From contig NC_064678.1 in assembly GCF_023278565.1 (NCBI RefSeq), forward strand, positions 310,001 to 374,000: a stretch of DNA of 64,000 nucleotides, written 5' to 3'. This stretch comes from Colletotrichum lupini. Taxonomy: Eukaryota; Ascomycota; Sordariomycetes; Glomerellales; Glomerellaceae. The notes below the pieces were generated by a model, which was given only the letters and a program-made list of their open reading frames with translations, did not search any database and was not told the DNA's origin. Below, one piece after another: positions 22,040 through 33,841 of this stretch (positions are counted from its first letter, which is position 1; each line of letters opens with the position of its first letter). Both the position numbers and the translations under genes were made by a program.

Positions 22040-24092
22040 ATAGCAGGATTGCGTGCTTGGTAAGCTCTCTTATCAGTGCACCTGCAAGTCAATCTCATAA
22101 CAAGCGGTCACCGCCAGGAACGCATCTGATCTAACGCAGATCTCACGCCTTTTGGTAGGGTTACTGATGTCGCGATGGTCCGGGGATGAGGGGCCTCCCT
22201 TGGGCTTTTCCTTTTACGGGCATTTGTTCTGCGGTTTTCACCATCGTGGTGGAACGTCACGTTATCGGTTCTCAGATGGCGTCATCAGCCTCTCCTTCCA
22301 ACCCCACGACATCGCTACGCGGGCTGCGTTGAATGGGACAATATGAACAAGAGCATGACTCTAAACTGATTAGCAATAGCTTTCTCCAATCACGTCCAAT
22401 GGTTTCGTGCAGGGGAAGTATAGATGTTCAGACTCTTGGTCCGAAGTCGGGTTGAATCCCCAATGCCACAAAACTAGTGATGGCGAATACCTTCGGATGA
22501 TAGGAGCACCAGGCCTTGCAAAAGCCCGTGGCATGGGATAGATGCGGCTGCGTTTAACTGCAGCTTGTCATTTCTTGGGTCGCAATAGCGAATCACCGGC
22601 TCATACATGTTGCGTGGTTTGTCGTGACAAAATTCTCTCCGAATAAATGGCCGCAATCAATTTTGCTCTATGTGCTCGGTGTCCGCCGTGTCGTAGTAGC
22701 CCTATTATCCCTGATCATTTATACCGTCAAAGTTTGAAGACTTTAAAGCTACAGACCTCGAAAACTCATTGCGATGCACCATCATCGTACTTAGGAGAAG
22801 CGCAGGTTCTCGCTACGATATAGTGTTATCTCAATGATGCTGGCACCTGGTCATCATCCGACCTCTTTTTTAGAGTAATACTCACGTAGGCAGCACTGAA
22901 TAGAAGATAATGTCCAGGGCGGAATTTAACTCCGAGTGTGATCATCGTTCTTTCGCATCCTCTAGCTTCTAAATGCTGCCGTGTGCCTACCCTATGGCAC
23001 ATTACCCGGAGTCGGCGAAGTCGTACTAACAGATTCAAAAGACTATGCTCAAAGTTACGAGCTCTCAATAGGTTCTAAGATTGAGTTATTCTGAGTTATT
23101 AGAGAAACATCATTACATATAAAGACGAGATTTGAGTTGTGACTTTGGAGATTAGCTACACAAGATGTGTGCTTTGGAGACAGCAGACTAAAAGTATGTT
23201 CTAACTCTTTTTGCCCGGCCAAAGTATTATTCTCTTACGGAGCAGTTCGTTTGGACCCAGAAACCAAACACCTTTTTAGGAACTCTATCTAGCATGAGAA
23301 AACTTGAGAAAGGTAAGTTTCGAAGTATATTAAGTCTTAGACGTGGACCACTCCACAAGTTCAGCTCCCTACATCTCAAAACCAATCTGAACATGTCGGA
23401 AATGTGACGACTTATTCATAGAAACCGTCAGGTTTTACGAAACCATCAAAACATGGGAGATCTCACCATTCGCCTTGAAAACCAAGAGAGACATCTTGCA
23501 TCGATGCTTCGCTCCCCCATTTGTTACTTAATTATAACCACCATATCGCGCCGCACATGTGCATCGGGCCAAGGATGTGGAGAGTCAAGTGAAGACTATA
23601 GTGAGGGAATAACGGGCTTCCGACAGCCACAAACAACATATGGTCATCCAAGATTGAACTATCCCGCGTGGAATAGCCGGAAGTGTCTATGACGACTGCT
23701 AAGGAAGGTGTTGCTCCTGTGTACCCTATGGCAGCCATGTTTAGTCTCGTGGGGGGTTGGCTGACATCTGCCGAACTTACCCCTCATCTGAATTCGTTCA
23801 CCCAAACACCAGCCTTGCCAAACCTACCAATCCATGGAGATGCGCGGGTTACACTATTCTTTTCGGCTTTAAACCCGGCATGGCGGTCATGTCGGATTGC
23901 CGTGAGCCGTGGGTAGTGTGTCGACGAACCCCAATGTTACTGCAGTGGGTAATTCTCCCTTCAACCACGACAGACCTAGATCGCATGAGTAGGCATAGTC
24001 AGGCAACGTGTGACTTTCGTCGAAAGCACGATACCATTAGATAATTCACAGAAAGGATTTGACAGAGACTTGAAACCCTTCGATCATTCATC
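22040..24092. other. 2 kb spacer right of the copia element
   Basis: Base composition returns to normal at once. Only short open frames without motifs occur. The last few hundred bases are the promoter side of the monooxygenase gene; a CGG-N11-CCG triplet pair lies at 23893-23909. Confidence 0.45.
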
Positions 24093-26580
24093 ATGATCCA
24101 GAACGATGGTGTGCCGCATTGCATAACCAATGGCAACTCCCTAGGAGACCTGCAGTGAGTTTAGCTCTGTATCCTCCCATTTCAGCTATTGTAAGGGACA
24201 TGCTTAAGGAAACTCGTGACAGGAAAGAAGTAGACTACTCATGGGCGGCTCCTCTTCTTGAGCGGACCATTGACGCTGATCGCAAAGTCCGAGTCATCTG
24301 CGTTGGCGCGGGTTTCAGTGGCATCGGGGCATCAATTCACCTGCGAGAGCATATACGAGACATTGACTTCCAGATTTACGAAGCTGCGGACGATGTCGGC
24401 GGAGTGTGGCATCACAATCGATACGCAGGCGCCGCCTGCGACATCCCAGCTCACAGCTATCAGTACTCCTTCTGCCAGAACACCCAGTGGTCGGAATTCT
24501 ATGCGCCTGGCCTAGAGATCCACAGATACTTGAAGAGAGTTGTCGATCACTACAAGTTGCAAAGCCTCATCAAGCTGCGTCACAGAGTAGTTGGAGCCGA
24601 GTGGTCTCAGGATCGCGGAAAGTGGCTTGTCAGAGTGTTAGATCTAGACAAGAATGAGGAGAAAGTAGATGAGGCAGAATACTTTTTGTACGCCACTGGT
24701 CTCTTGTCAAAGCCCAAATGGCCGACGATTGCGGGTAAGCTCACATCCTATAACTGAGAGGCTTTAGATAATGCCCATCAAGGCGAGAACGGCTGGACTA
24801 ACAAATAGTGAACAGGCCGAGAAAGATTCAGGGGCATTTTGCATCATTCTGCAAATTGGGATGCTGCCAAGGAGGAAGCTCAAGAAGGATTCTCATGGAA
24901 AGACAAAAGAGTTGCTGTCATTGGCGTAGTAAGTCGTAGACACAGTCCTGATCGACAGTTCTTCATTTTCTCTGACCATATTGCGCTTGTCTAGGGGTCT
25001 AGTGCAATTCAGATCATGCCACAAATGCAGAGGAAAGCGAAACATGTTACAAACTTTGTAAGGAGTCGCAGTAAGTACACCAATAATCTTCCGCAGGTAT
25101 TATTGGCAATTTACTTACCAGACAACCATTACCAGCATGGATCTCGTCTACATTTGCCTCGGCCTTTCTTGAACGCCTCAATGAAGGTGCAGGCGCTAGT
25201 AATCGTAAGTCGGTACCTTCAGAGATTCAGAAAGTCGAGCTCTTTGATGCTAAAGTCATTCAGATGTATTCTCTCCTGAAGAAAGGAAAAGTTTTACGAA
25301 TGAAGAGTTCTACTCTCAGTTCCGTTGAGAGTTAGAGAGAGGCCTCAACGCCGTGCACAAGATCACCGAACAGGGCCAACCATTGCAGCTGGAAGCGCGA
25401 AGAATCATAGAGGAAAAGATGCTGGAGAAGCTTGCATCCAAGCCTGAGATTGCTGATAAGCTTATACCTGACTTCCCAGTTGCCTGCAAACGCCTCACGC
25501 CGGGGCCGGGTACGCTCACCGAAATCTTACTTGCACAACCCCTTCAATCGTCTTTGGCCCATCAAGAACAAAACTTGACTAACACAAGAAACTTCTTGCA
25601 GGTTACCTCGAGAGTCTAACAGCAGACAATGTTGAGTTCTGTTCTCAAGAGCTAGCATCGTTCACCGAGAAAGGTCTCATGACAGCAGATGGCTGCGAAC
25701 TTGAATTCGACGCAATCATTTGCGCTACTGGCTTCGTGAGCTACATTTACTATTCAACGCCCCATTTCAGGATTAACACACGTAGAAAGGATGTCTCTGC
25801 TGTACCCAGCTTCCCGATCTATGGCTCTAACAACATCAATTTGCAAGACATGTGGGCCACAGATGTCAAACAGTACTTGGCTGTCTGCGTTCCTCAGATG
25901 CCTAACTTGTACGTCATTATTGAGCGTTCAAATTCCTTGGATATTGCAGCCACTTACCTGTTTGACAGCTTCCCAATTCTAAGTGTCCAGTCTGGTGTTG
26001 GTTCAGGGTCCCTGCTCATTCTGATGGAGCAACAAATTGCCTACGTCACCAAGTGCATTCAAAAGTGCATCCGGGAAGGTTACAAGAGCATCGTAGTGAA
26101 GGATGACGCTGTCGAATCATTCCTTCAGTACGCAGACAATTACTTTGACAGGACTGTGTATTCAGGTGAGCCGCTTGTTACCAAGCTTTTTTGCACAAAT
26201 CGACTGCCGGGAAAGAGACTAACTCCATCTACTATGATTCTCACAATTCAGGCAACTGCAAATCGTGGTACAAGAACGGAGCTTCTGGAAAGGCCAAGAT
26301 CCGAACACTGTGGCCTGGGTCTTGTCTACACGGGTACACCGCGCTGCGTCACCCTCGATGGGAAGATTTCGAATACGAAAGGGCCGAAGACTATGATCAT
26401 CGAATGGCATGGCTTGGCAACGGAGATGTCCGACCGGATCTTGATCGTGTGTTCTATTTGGACGAAATTTGGGCGATGCACAAGGTTTGTCCACAACAGG
26501 TTTTTACACATTTACTACCCCGTCACTTTACTGACTATGTCGATGGTAGGATCATCCAATGTTCAATGATTGAAGATTAG
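24093..26580 (+). pseudogene. FAD-dependent Baeyer-Villiger-type monooxygenase, interrupted by in-frame TGA
   Basis: Class B flavin monooxygenase that would insert oxygen next to a ketone using FAD and NADPH. Exons: 24093-24154, 24196-24734, 24816-24928, 24995-25070, 25136-25204, 25264-25509, 25602-25735, 25790-25908, 25969-26165, 26252-26580. Motifs in order: FAD Rossmann CVGAGFSGIG, fingerprint FRGILHHSANW, NADPH Rossmann VIGVGSSAIQ, CATGF, and the C-terminal WPGSCLHG...AWLGNGD block. All nine splice junctions restore conserved sequence, yet exon 6 has TGA at 25326-25328 between FYSQFR and ELERGL, where relatives should have a sense codon. No plausible intron removes it. The first intron would be only 41 nt; the alternative is a start at the in-frame ATG 24200. 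The C-terminal end after about 26480 is less certain. Confidence 0.85.
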
Positions 26581-27030
26581 GGTAGGCATCTTATGCGGGG
26601 GTTCACCCGCATATGCCCGCATCTAGGCATGTGTCAAATAAAGTAGAGTTTGCCGGTGGACTTAAGGTTGTTTCAAGACCGGTTCCAGGACACACATGGA
26701 GACAGAGAAACTTCCGGGGCAACATGAGTTTGTGTAATTACCTAGAGCAGGAAAGTTTTGTCTGCGGCTCCGTTTGCATGCGGACATCTTTGGACTCCAC
26801 GGGATTGATTATGCCGCTCAAGGTGACGAATAGTTGTTTATTATCGACAACCAAAATAGCGATTAAAACATCCCAGTACAAAACCTTTCAGGCCAAGACA
26901 CAATCATGATTCAATTGAACAAAGCCTCGGAATTCAGAAGAAAAGTGGTGATTATTGAGCGTATTACAACATCCATGACGAACTTACGGTGGTTTATCAA
27001 CAACAGCTTTGGCCCTCATTCGTTTCCAAA
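26581..27030. other. spacer between convergent monooxygenase and methyltransferase
   Basis: About 450 bp of 3' flanks. A perfect 7-bp hairpin stem (ATGCGGG/CCCGCAT) with a 6-nt loop lies at 26593-26612, just after the monooxygenase stop. Nothing else is seen. Confidence 0.4.
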
Positions 27031-28392
27031 TCAGGCCTTGACACACTCAATGACCTGCATCTTCATGTCCAGGCCATGAATCTTCTCAATCTTAAGCCCA
27101 GACCTAGCAACAAGCACCTCCCAGTCATTGGCTGTCCGTTCCTTGCCCCCAATTCCGAGCATGCCGAAGTCTGTCATGGCGCCAATGGGCGGGGGAGGGC
27201 TCGGAAGGACGTATTCGACGATGAGTACCTTACTGTCCGAACTCATGGCATCCGATAGCTGCGTGAGCATCGTGGCGCAGACATCGTCTCCATAGTCGTG
27301 TAGACATCGCCGGATCCAATAGATCAGTGCGTCTGCATGTGTCAGCTGATCTTCACGGACGCGGGCAAGACTTCGATAGCATGTAAACGTACTTCTGACA
27401 GGTTGCGCTTCGTGGAAGTCGTGTACCTGGAGGTGTACACCATCGAGCCCCGAATCTTTGAGGCCCACAACCTGTTGAATCACCTCATCTCTGTCCTGGA
27501 GAACTATGCGATCGGCTGGAATAAAAGGGTTCTCCTTCATAATCGCCTTGATGGCGTGGCCCTTGCTGCCACCCACATCCACGAGAAGCGGTCTGTCATG
27601 CTGCTCCGACAGCTTCGTCGCCACCCAACCAAAGTCGTAAATACCAGTCAGAGGAATGAATGACTGCACCATCTCCATAACTCCCATGAACCTCTTTACC
27701 TGCGCAGGGTTCTCTTGGTGAATCTCCCAGATCTCTTTTTCTGGCTGACCGCGTGAGAATGCATAGGGAGTGTGCTGCCGATTGGCCGGCTCCCGGCGGC
27801 CGTACTGTTCAAAGTACTCAGGCAGCTTCAGAGCCGTCATAACATGCTCTTCGAACCTGGCGAACATGTCAGACGGTTGGTCATTGAATGAGAGAGTCTA
27901 CTCAAGTCTCACATCATGTGTAGCAGGAGTTCATTAGATGTCCCGGGAAGATACTGGCGTGATTTCTCTGTATGTGCGATCTTGTCGTCATCCACCTGAC
28001 GCAACATTCCGCTGGAAACAAGCACCCAGGCTAGCCGTCCTTTATTGCTGTCAATTTCGACGTTCATCGACAGGTTGAGCCGTTGAGTGAGCCGACTTAC
28101 GAAGTAAAGGCTCATCCGCGGACAGCTTTTTGGCCAACTCAGCATATGTGATAGCGCCCTCCAATGGTATCATGGCCAGGGCGTTCCAGTCAAGGAGCAA
28201 TTTAAGTCCAGTCAGTTCCATGACATTAATCACCCGGTCCATCCAGTCTGGTGTCGGTCCTCGAGCTGCCGCGAGGATCCTTTGAGCTATGTCAACGGCG
28301 GCGCTGTTTTTTTCAACATCGCTTGACGTCGAGCTTGCCAGCTGCGAAAGCTGAGTTGCTAGCGTATTGAAGGTCTTGGAGAGGTCAATCAT
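27031..28392 (-). CDS. SAM-dependent O-methyltransferase (COMT-like)
   Basis: Class I methyltransferase of the caffeate/sterigmatocystin O-methyltransferase type, 394 aa, which methylates hydroxyls of small molecules. Exons: 28392-28101, 28039-27913, 27856-27393, 27332-27031, with introns of 56-61 nt. A winged-helix dimerisation region comes first (LAWVLVSSGMLRQ). The SAM loop LLVDVGGSKGH lies at about 230-240, and LHDYGDD near 305 carries the catalytic His. MTDFGMLGIGGKERT followed by DWEVL is the usual C-terminal block. The ATG at 28392 was chosen because the upstream open frame has no ATG. It converges on the damaged monooxygenase and may belong to the same pathway as the tailoring genes left of the transposon. 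Confidence 0.92.
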
Positions 28393-30998
28393 GATATAAC
28401 TGCGGTTGAGGTGATGAATCTGGTTCACTGAGACGTGTGTTTGCGAGGTTTTGAACCAGGACTTGGTGACGAAAACTGTACGAGTCTATGATATCTCTCT
28501 CCTCCAATATATATCTACGTGCTACATTGCAAAACGGGCACCTCAGCCTAAATTCCGGCTTACATAGAGCGGGAACGAATTCACCGAACGAAATTACCGA
28601 GTCCCGAGTAGATCTCGGGAGGCCGATAGTCGCCCCGCCCTGCCGTTATCCCCGCGCCGAGAGCGGGGCCGAATCCTTCGGGCTTTTGGCAAGGGAGCCG
28701 CTGTCTCCTTAGTTGTGGAAAATACGCGGGTAACCCCCGAAAAGACCGTAGGGCATTCCCGGAGATGTCCAGCTGTGTTTGTCAGTCGATACCCTCAGCC
28801 TTCCGAGCTCCAGTCAGCTGAAGTGCGAATCGCATTCCACAGATGGCTGTCACATCAGCTTACTCAGTGGTTTTCGTCCCATTCCTTGGCCGCCTTTGCC
28901 GCCATTCCGGTACGGCGAATAATCGCACTCGCATCGGCATCAAGCTCTCGACTCGATGTAGTCAGGGACATGACCTGAGAACGGCACTACCACGGCTCTG
29001 TCTGACAGTCTTCTCGAACAATTCCCGCGTTCCATTCTCTCTCTGCAGCGACCCTGAAGGGAACGGATAGGCCGTGTTCCCGCGCAGTCTGCAACCCAAC
29101 ACCAAACCCCAAAGCCGCGTTTGCCAATTTGCAACCCCCCCCCCCTTTGCCTCTTGTTCCGCTTCCAGGCGACTCATGAATTGCCAGAAGAGGGAAATGG
29201 GTGGTCGAAGGAGGCGACGCATAGCCCATCATGCAGGGTCATTGGGCAACAGAGACCGACGGGGCCAATCTGTTTCTGTCTTGGCAGTCTCTGCTCTGGT
29301 CTTCCGGCCTTCCTGTCGCGTTCCGGTTCGATGTTTGTCAATGAACGGAGGGGCCTTGCGTCGCTGGATATGGGTGGCAGCCGATCATCCGTCACGCCTT
29401 GTCAGCCGATTAGGCCATATGCGACCAAGACACGCCAAAACCGGCGGCGACATCATCGCTTCCCCAGCTGCACAGGGTATGACCGGCCAAGACGATGCCG
29501 CGCATTCCCCAGATGGATAATCTGCAAGCCACGAGAGGCAATAGGTACCCTGGTGGAGCCAGAGATGCCATACTGGCCTTCGTTTTCGTGGGGATCGGTA
29601 GTTTCCTCATACATCTTACCCCGTTTCCCTTAGTGCTAAGGTTAAATCTAGTGCCATTTTGGCGCAGAGCCGTGAGCCGTGGGCCGTCAACTAGTGCTTG
29701 GTCTCCGCCCTCTTAACCCTTGCGGCGATCTAGAGCCTGACCCCGTTTGAACCTGTTTGGAGGCCATCCCGGTTACGCGAAGCCCACCAACCTGGAGAGA
29801 GTTTCTCCTCTAGATTACCCGAATAGGAAACCCATACATTGGTCCTGAAGACCTTTCCCTGGCTTGTGCGCGGGAGGCTGGGTGATGGGCTCTGGGGTGA
29901 TGAGTTGTTTGCTGCATTTGAGTGCCCAGATCGTCGGCAAGTCCCTGTAAGCCATCGGCGAATGACAGATGTCGTCGCGCCTGAAGTTCTTTGACTCTCT
30001 GACTCGAATCGTTGGTGAAGAGGTGTGGTGGTGCAGACCAACCCCAAAACGGTAAGATGGTGAGAAGAAGACAGAGCCTCAACCCTGCGGTCTTCCCCCA
30101 TTGCCACACATTGTCCGGAGGGAAGTCCTTGGCATGGGAATCTCAACGTCTCCAAACGTCTCACGATTTCGTGAACAAACGTTGCCGCTCAGACATGGGG
30201 CTCCTTGTGCCTTTCCCAAATGGTAGCTGCAGTCGACTTTGTGGGACGACTTACACGGCCGAGTTTCGTTTCATCTGAACTTCAACGCTCGCAAGCGCGC
30301 ACAACTGACTATTTTCCTCCCCACACCAACGGCAGACATAACACAAATTCGCACACACTTTGACATGGCGCAATCCTGGATCCGTCAATACACACCGGTA
30401 GGGGGGGTGACATAATGGCCAATACGCCATGGAAACTAGTGCTGCTCCCCTCAACTCAACGACGACAGCCAAGATGTGCAGCTGACTTGGACGTGAAGAC
30501 TGGGCCCAACGTGGCACGTAATCCGTGCCCCTCCTCCACCACAGAAACAAGGGAGGGCTCTCGAACACCTTGAGACGTCCGAAGAAACTGCCCGCAAGCC
30601 GTGGTGCCGTTGGTCTGGTGCGATAATAATATCCACACCTCTATGGTTTCCATCGTCTCAGGCTCCGGGGGCTGTGCGTATATTGGACCTATCTTGGTGC
30701 AGGGGACTTAGAGTTGCTGCCGAGGTGAACTCACCAAGATGTGCTTCACTGCTTTTGCCCGTGGCATATGAGGTCAGCGCGCAGCCATCCGGTCACTCAT
30801 ATATCAGCTTGATAGTTCCCGGCTCACAATCGGGGATGAAAAAGCATCCTCATCCATCAAACCTTGTCAGCACAGACTTTTCCAACGCTTCTTACTTATA
30901 TACTCCCGGGTTGGAGACTTGTTTCCGCATCTTACTCTATTCTCTAATCATCCCTTGATACCACAACAGATCACTCTGGCTAGTGACTTATTACCAAA
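28393..30998. other. 2.6 kb intergenic region
   Basis: Divergent upstream region of the methyltransferase and the HsbA-like gene. Many overlapping open frames on both strands reflect GC-rich stretches and carry no motifs. A C-run lies near 29132-29142. Confidence 0.45.
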
Positions 30999-32155
30999 AT
31001 GCAGCTGACCAAGACTCTCCTCTTCGCCCTCGTCGGCACCGCCTTCGCCTCCCCCATCGAGAAGCGTCAACTCTCCGTCATCCAGGGCGCCGTCACCTCC
31101 GTCCAGGGAGCTCTCACCAAGCTCAACACCGCTGTCCAGGTATGTTAGTCCGAAGATCGGGCATACGGTACCGTCGGAAAGCTTCGGCTTCGATCTGGTG
31201 CAGAGATGGGATATGCAGGAACATAGCACACCGGACATTTTGACTAACATGCATGCTTCAGGGCGTTGGTAACGATGTTGCATCTGCACAACCCATTCTG
31301 GCTGCCTCCACCGAGGTCCAGAACACCCTGTCAAAGGCCGCCACCGACATTCAGGGAGCTCAGCCTCTTCAGCTTCAGGAGGCTCTCGGACTTCAGCAGA
31401 CCGCTACCGATCTGACCTCGTCCGCAACCACCTTGATCGACACTCTCGTCTCCAAGAAGCCCAACTTCGACCAGATTGGTGTCTCCAGCGTTGTCCTCCA
31501 GAACCTCCAGCAACAGAAGACCGCCTCCGCCAGCCTCGGAACCGCCATTGTCTCCAAGGTTCCCGCTATCGGCCAGGGCATCGCACAGCAGAGCATCGAC
31601 CAGATTACTGCCGCCCTCGACAAGGGCATCCAGGCCTACTCCGCTGGTGGTGCCGCTCCCGCTGGTGGTGCGTAGAGCACCCCCCCTCCGTCGCGCGCCG
31701 TCCCCCGCGCCTCCCCCGTTTCCGTCCGTCCGTCCGAGAAGTTAAACATAATCGAATACTAACCATGGTACTCTTGCTTTCCAGCCAAACCTGCAACTAA
31801 CACCACTGCTCCCCCTGCTGCTGCTCCCGCTAAGCCCAAGACTCCTGCTGCTGCCCCTGCTGCCCCAAAGACACCCGCTGCTGCTCCCAAGGCCCCCGCT
31901 GGGGGTATTGAGGGTCTGCTCGGTGGTCTTCTCGGTGGTGGTGCGGGCGGTGCTGGTGGCGCCGCCGGCGCCGGAGGCTTGGGTGCCCTCCTCGGAGGTC
32001 TCACGGGAGGTGCAGCTGGCGGTGCGGCGGGCGCTGGTGGCGCTGGAGGAATCGGTGCCCTTCTCGGTGGTCTTACTGGTGGTGCGGCTGGAGGTGCGAC
32101 GAAGGCGAACGTGGTCGATTTGGCAGAAGACGCAGCAGAGGAGGACGAGGAATAA
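30999..32155 (+). CDS. secreted HsbA / cell-wall galactomannoprotein family protein with Ala/Gly-rich tail
   Basis: Predicted extracellular protein, 305 aa. Exons: 30999-31139, 31262-31667 and 31785-32155 (introns 122 and 117 nt, longer than others in the window). Residues 1-18 are a signal peptide, followed by PIEKR, a Kex2-like site. The HsbA-like helical domain (about 24-180) has the family pattern of amphipathic Ala/Gln/Thr-rich helices; relatives bind hydrophobic surfaces or sit in the cell wall. The tail has a Pro/Ala/Lys hinge (about 185-215) and then two copies of GALLGGLTGGAAGGA-type sequence, ending acidic (EDAAEEDEE). The tail is not part of the standard domain and may mediate wall anchoring or self-association; that is inference. 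Confidence 0.85.
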
Positions 32156-33841
32156 AGTACAGACCGGGATACTCCTTACAGCTTGTTTAGCCTGTAGCAA
32201 ATCATCATTGAGGCTTTCTTTCACCATCACAGTTACCGATTAAATTGTTCCTTTCGTGATGGGTGTCGTTCTTTATTCCAGCGACTGTTCAATACTTTGA
32301 TCATCGTTTACGATCGTTACGACTTAGCTATACCGTGCTAGCCATGTTTGACACATCAACATCTACGGCCGGTCTTGACATTGCACATGTTGAGTCAGGA
32401 TGCGCGCTGGGTCACCGCTCGTTCGAATATAGCAGAACTCAGCGGCCTCCTTCGTATCGGAGCAATACTAGCATCAATGTCCATGTTGGACGTTACCTGA
32501 CGTGCAGTGGGCAGAGCATTGCCAGGTTCCCCGGATTTGAGCATTTAGTGAAACATATCTAGCGTCGATCTTACGACAGACCCAGCTGCAAACCTCACGT
32601 CGCAGCGGCATAGCCTGGTTTCGTAGATCTCTCCACTGGATCCTCGTTTACTTTCTTTGAGGACAGAAAATCCTACTACGCAAGCCTACCAGGCTTCGGG
32701 CCCCCACGTATTGGCCAACTTGGCGAAACCTTACTCACGTATGTCAACAGCCTATAGGGCTGTCATGCGCGGCAGGCGAGTCGCCTTTCTGAACTTTTAT
32801 CTTGTGATGCCGCGGCGCCCGATGGTGGTTTGACCACCCACCCCTGACAACAGCTGACAAGTGTTGGCATTTCAACATCAAGACAAGTCCAGTCGTTGAG
32901 TACTATGCAGTATGTTATGATTAAGAAGAACTTATGCCGTTTGTCTTCCCCACATAGTATTCTCGTGACAGAACTTACCCCGCGTGGGATCGAACCCTTT
33001 TGTTAATTACTCCTGTCTCTGATAACCACAATGCCACTGCCTACAACTGCAATGACGTTCCCCAGGATTATATGCCAGCCGATCGACCGCGCGCTAGCAT
33101 TGAAGACGGCGTGTCACCCCGGTCTGGTCTGCTCTTCGGAGGACTGGCGACGCTCCCGTGATCCCTGGCAGCTCGATGTTACATGGTAGACCTTGAATCG
33201 AATACTGACAGGGCGGGGTGGCCAGGGTCCCAAGTCAACCGAGACGTGTCTCTGGCACTCGGAGCCGCTGCTCTGTTGACCCAATCGCATCTCGATCCTG
33301 GACTCTGTCAGTCGATCCTTGTCTCCTTTCACGTCTCCATCTTGCCAGCACCCTACTTAGTGTGCTAGTCCTCTTACGACAACCCCAGAAAGCTGTGTTT
33401 GATCCTCGCGATCAACATCATGGAGTTATTGAGTCTCTAAGGGACTCCGCCGTTTCGGCGATCGAATCTTACGACGCACAAGTATAAGCGTGAAGTAGAA
33501 GCATACTATATGCATAATTGGAATGAAGCAACATACCTGCTACATTTTCTCACACGAACACTGGGTATGAATAGCACAATCTCATGATGTTCAAAATCTA
33601 GTAATTCCGATGTCATAGGATGATGTTGGAAACAACCTCGGTTCAGGTTTTTTGGCGTTGTGACCTCCGTGCCTTAGTCCAAGGATCCAGACATGGAATC
33701 CAGTATGGGCTACGAAATGTGTACATTTCAAGCCTACTGTGGTTGAGAATATGCGATACTTACAGCAGGAATGAGAATCCAAAGGTGTGAATTATTTCTT
33801 GGTCCAGTAACTTCTAACTATGCGATATAAGCGCAATCGCA
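32156..33841. other. 1.7 kb intergenic region
   Basis: 3' flanks of two convergent genes. No gene is supported. A tRNA-like box GGGTTCGATCCC on the minus strand near 32980-33000 lacks proper stems. Confidence 0.45.

Noticed and set aside
29074..29633. Overlapping plus-strand frames of 148 and 170 codons
   Set aside because: Initiation codons and motifs are lacking and composition is that of GC-rich spacer.
32960..33045. tRNA-like sequence GGGTTCGATCCC on the minus strand
   Set aside because: The T-arm has only 2-3 pairs, and no anticodon stem or acceptor stem can be formed.
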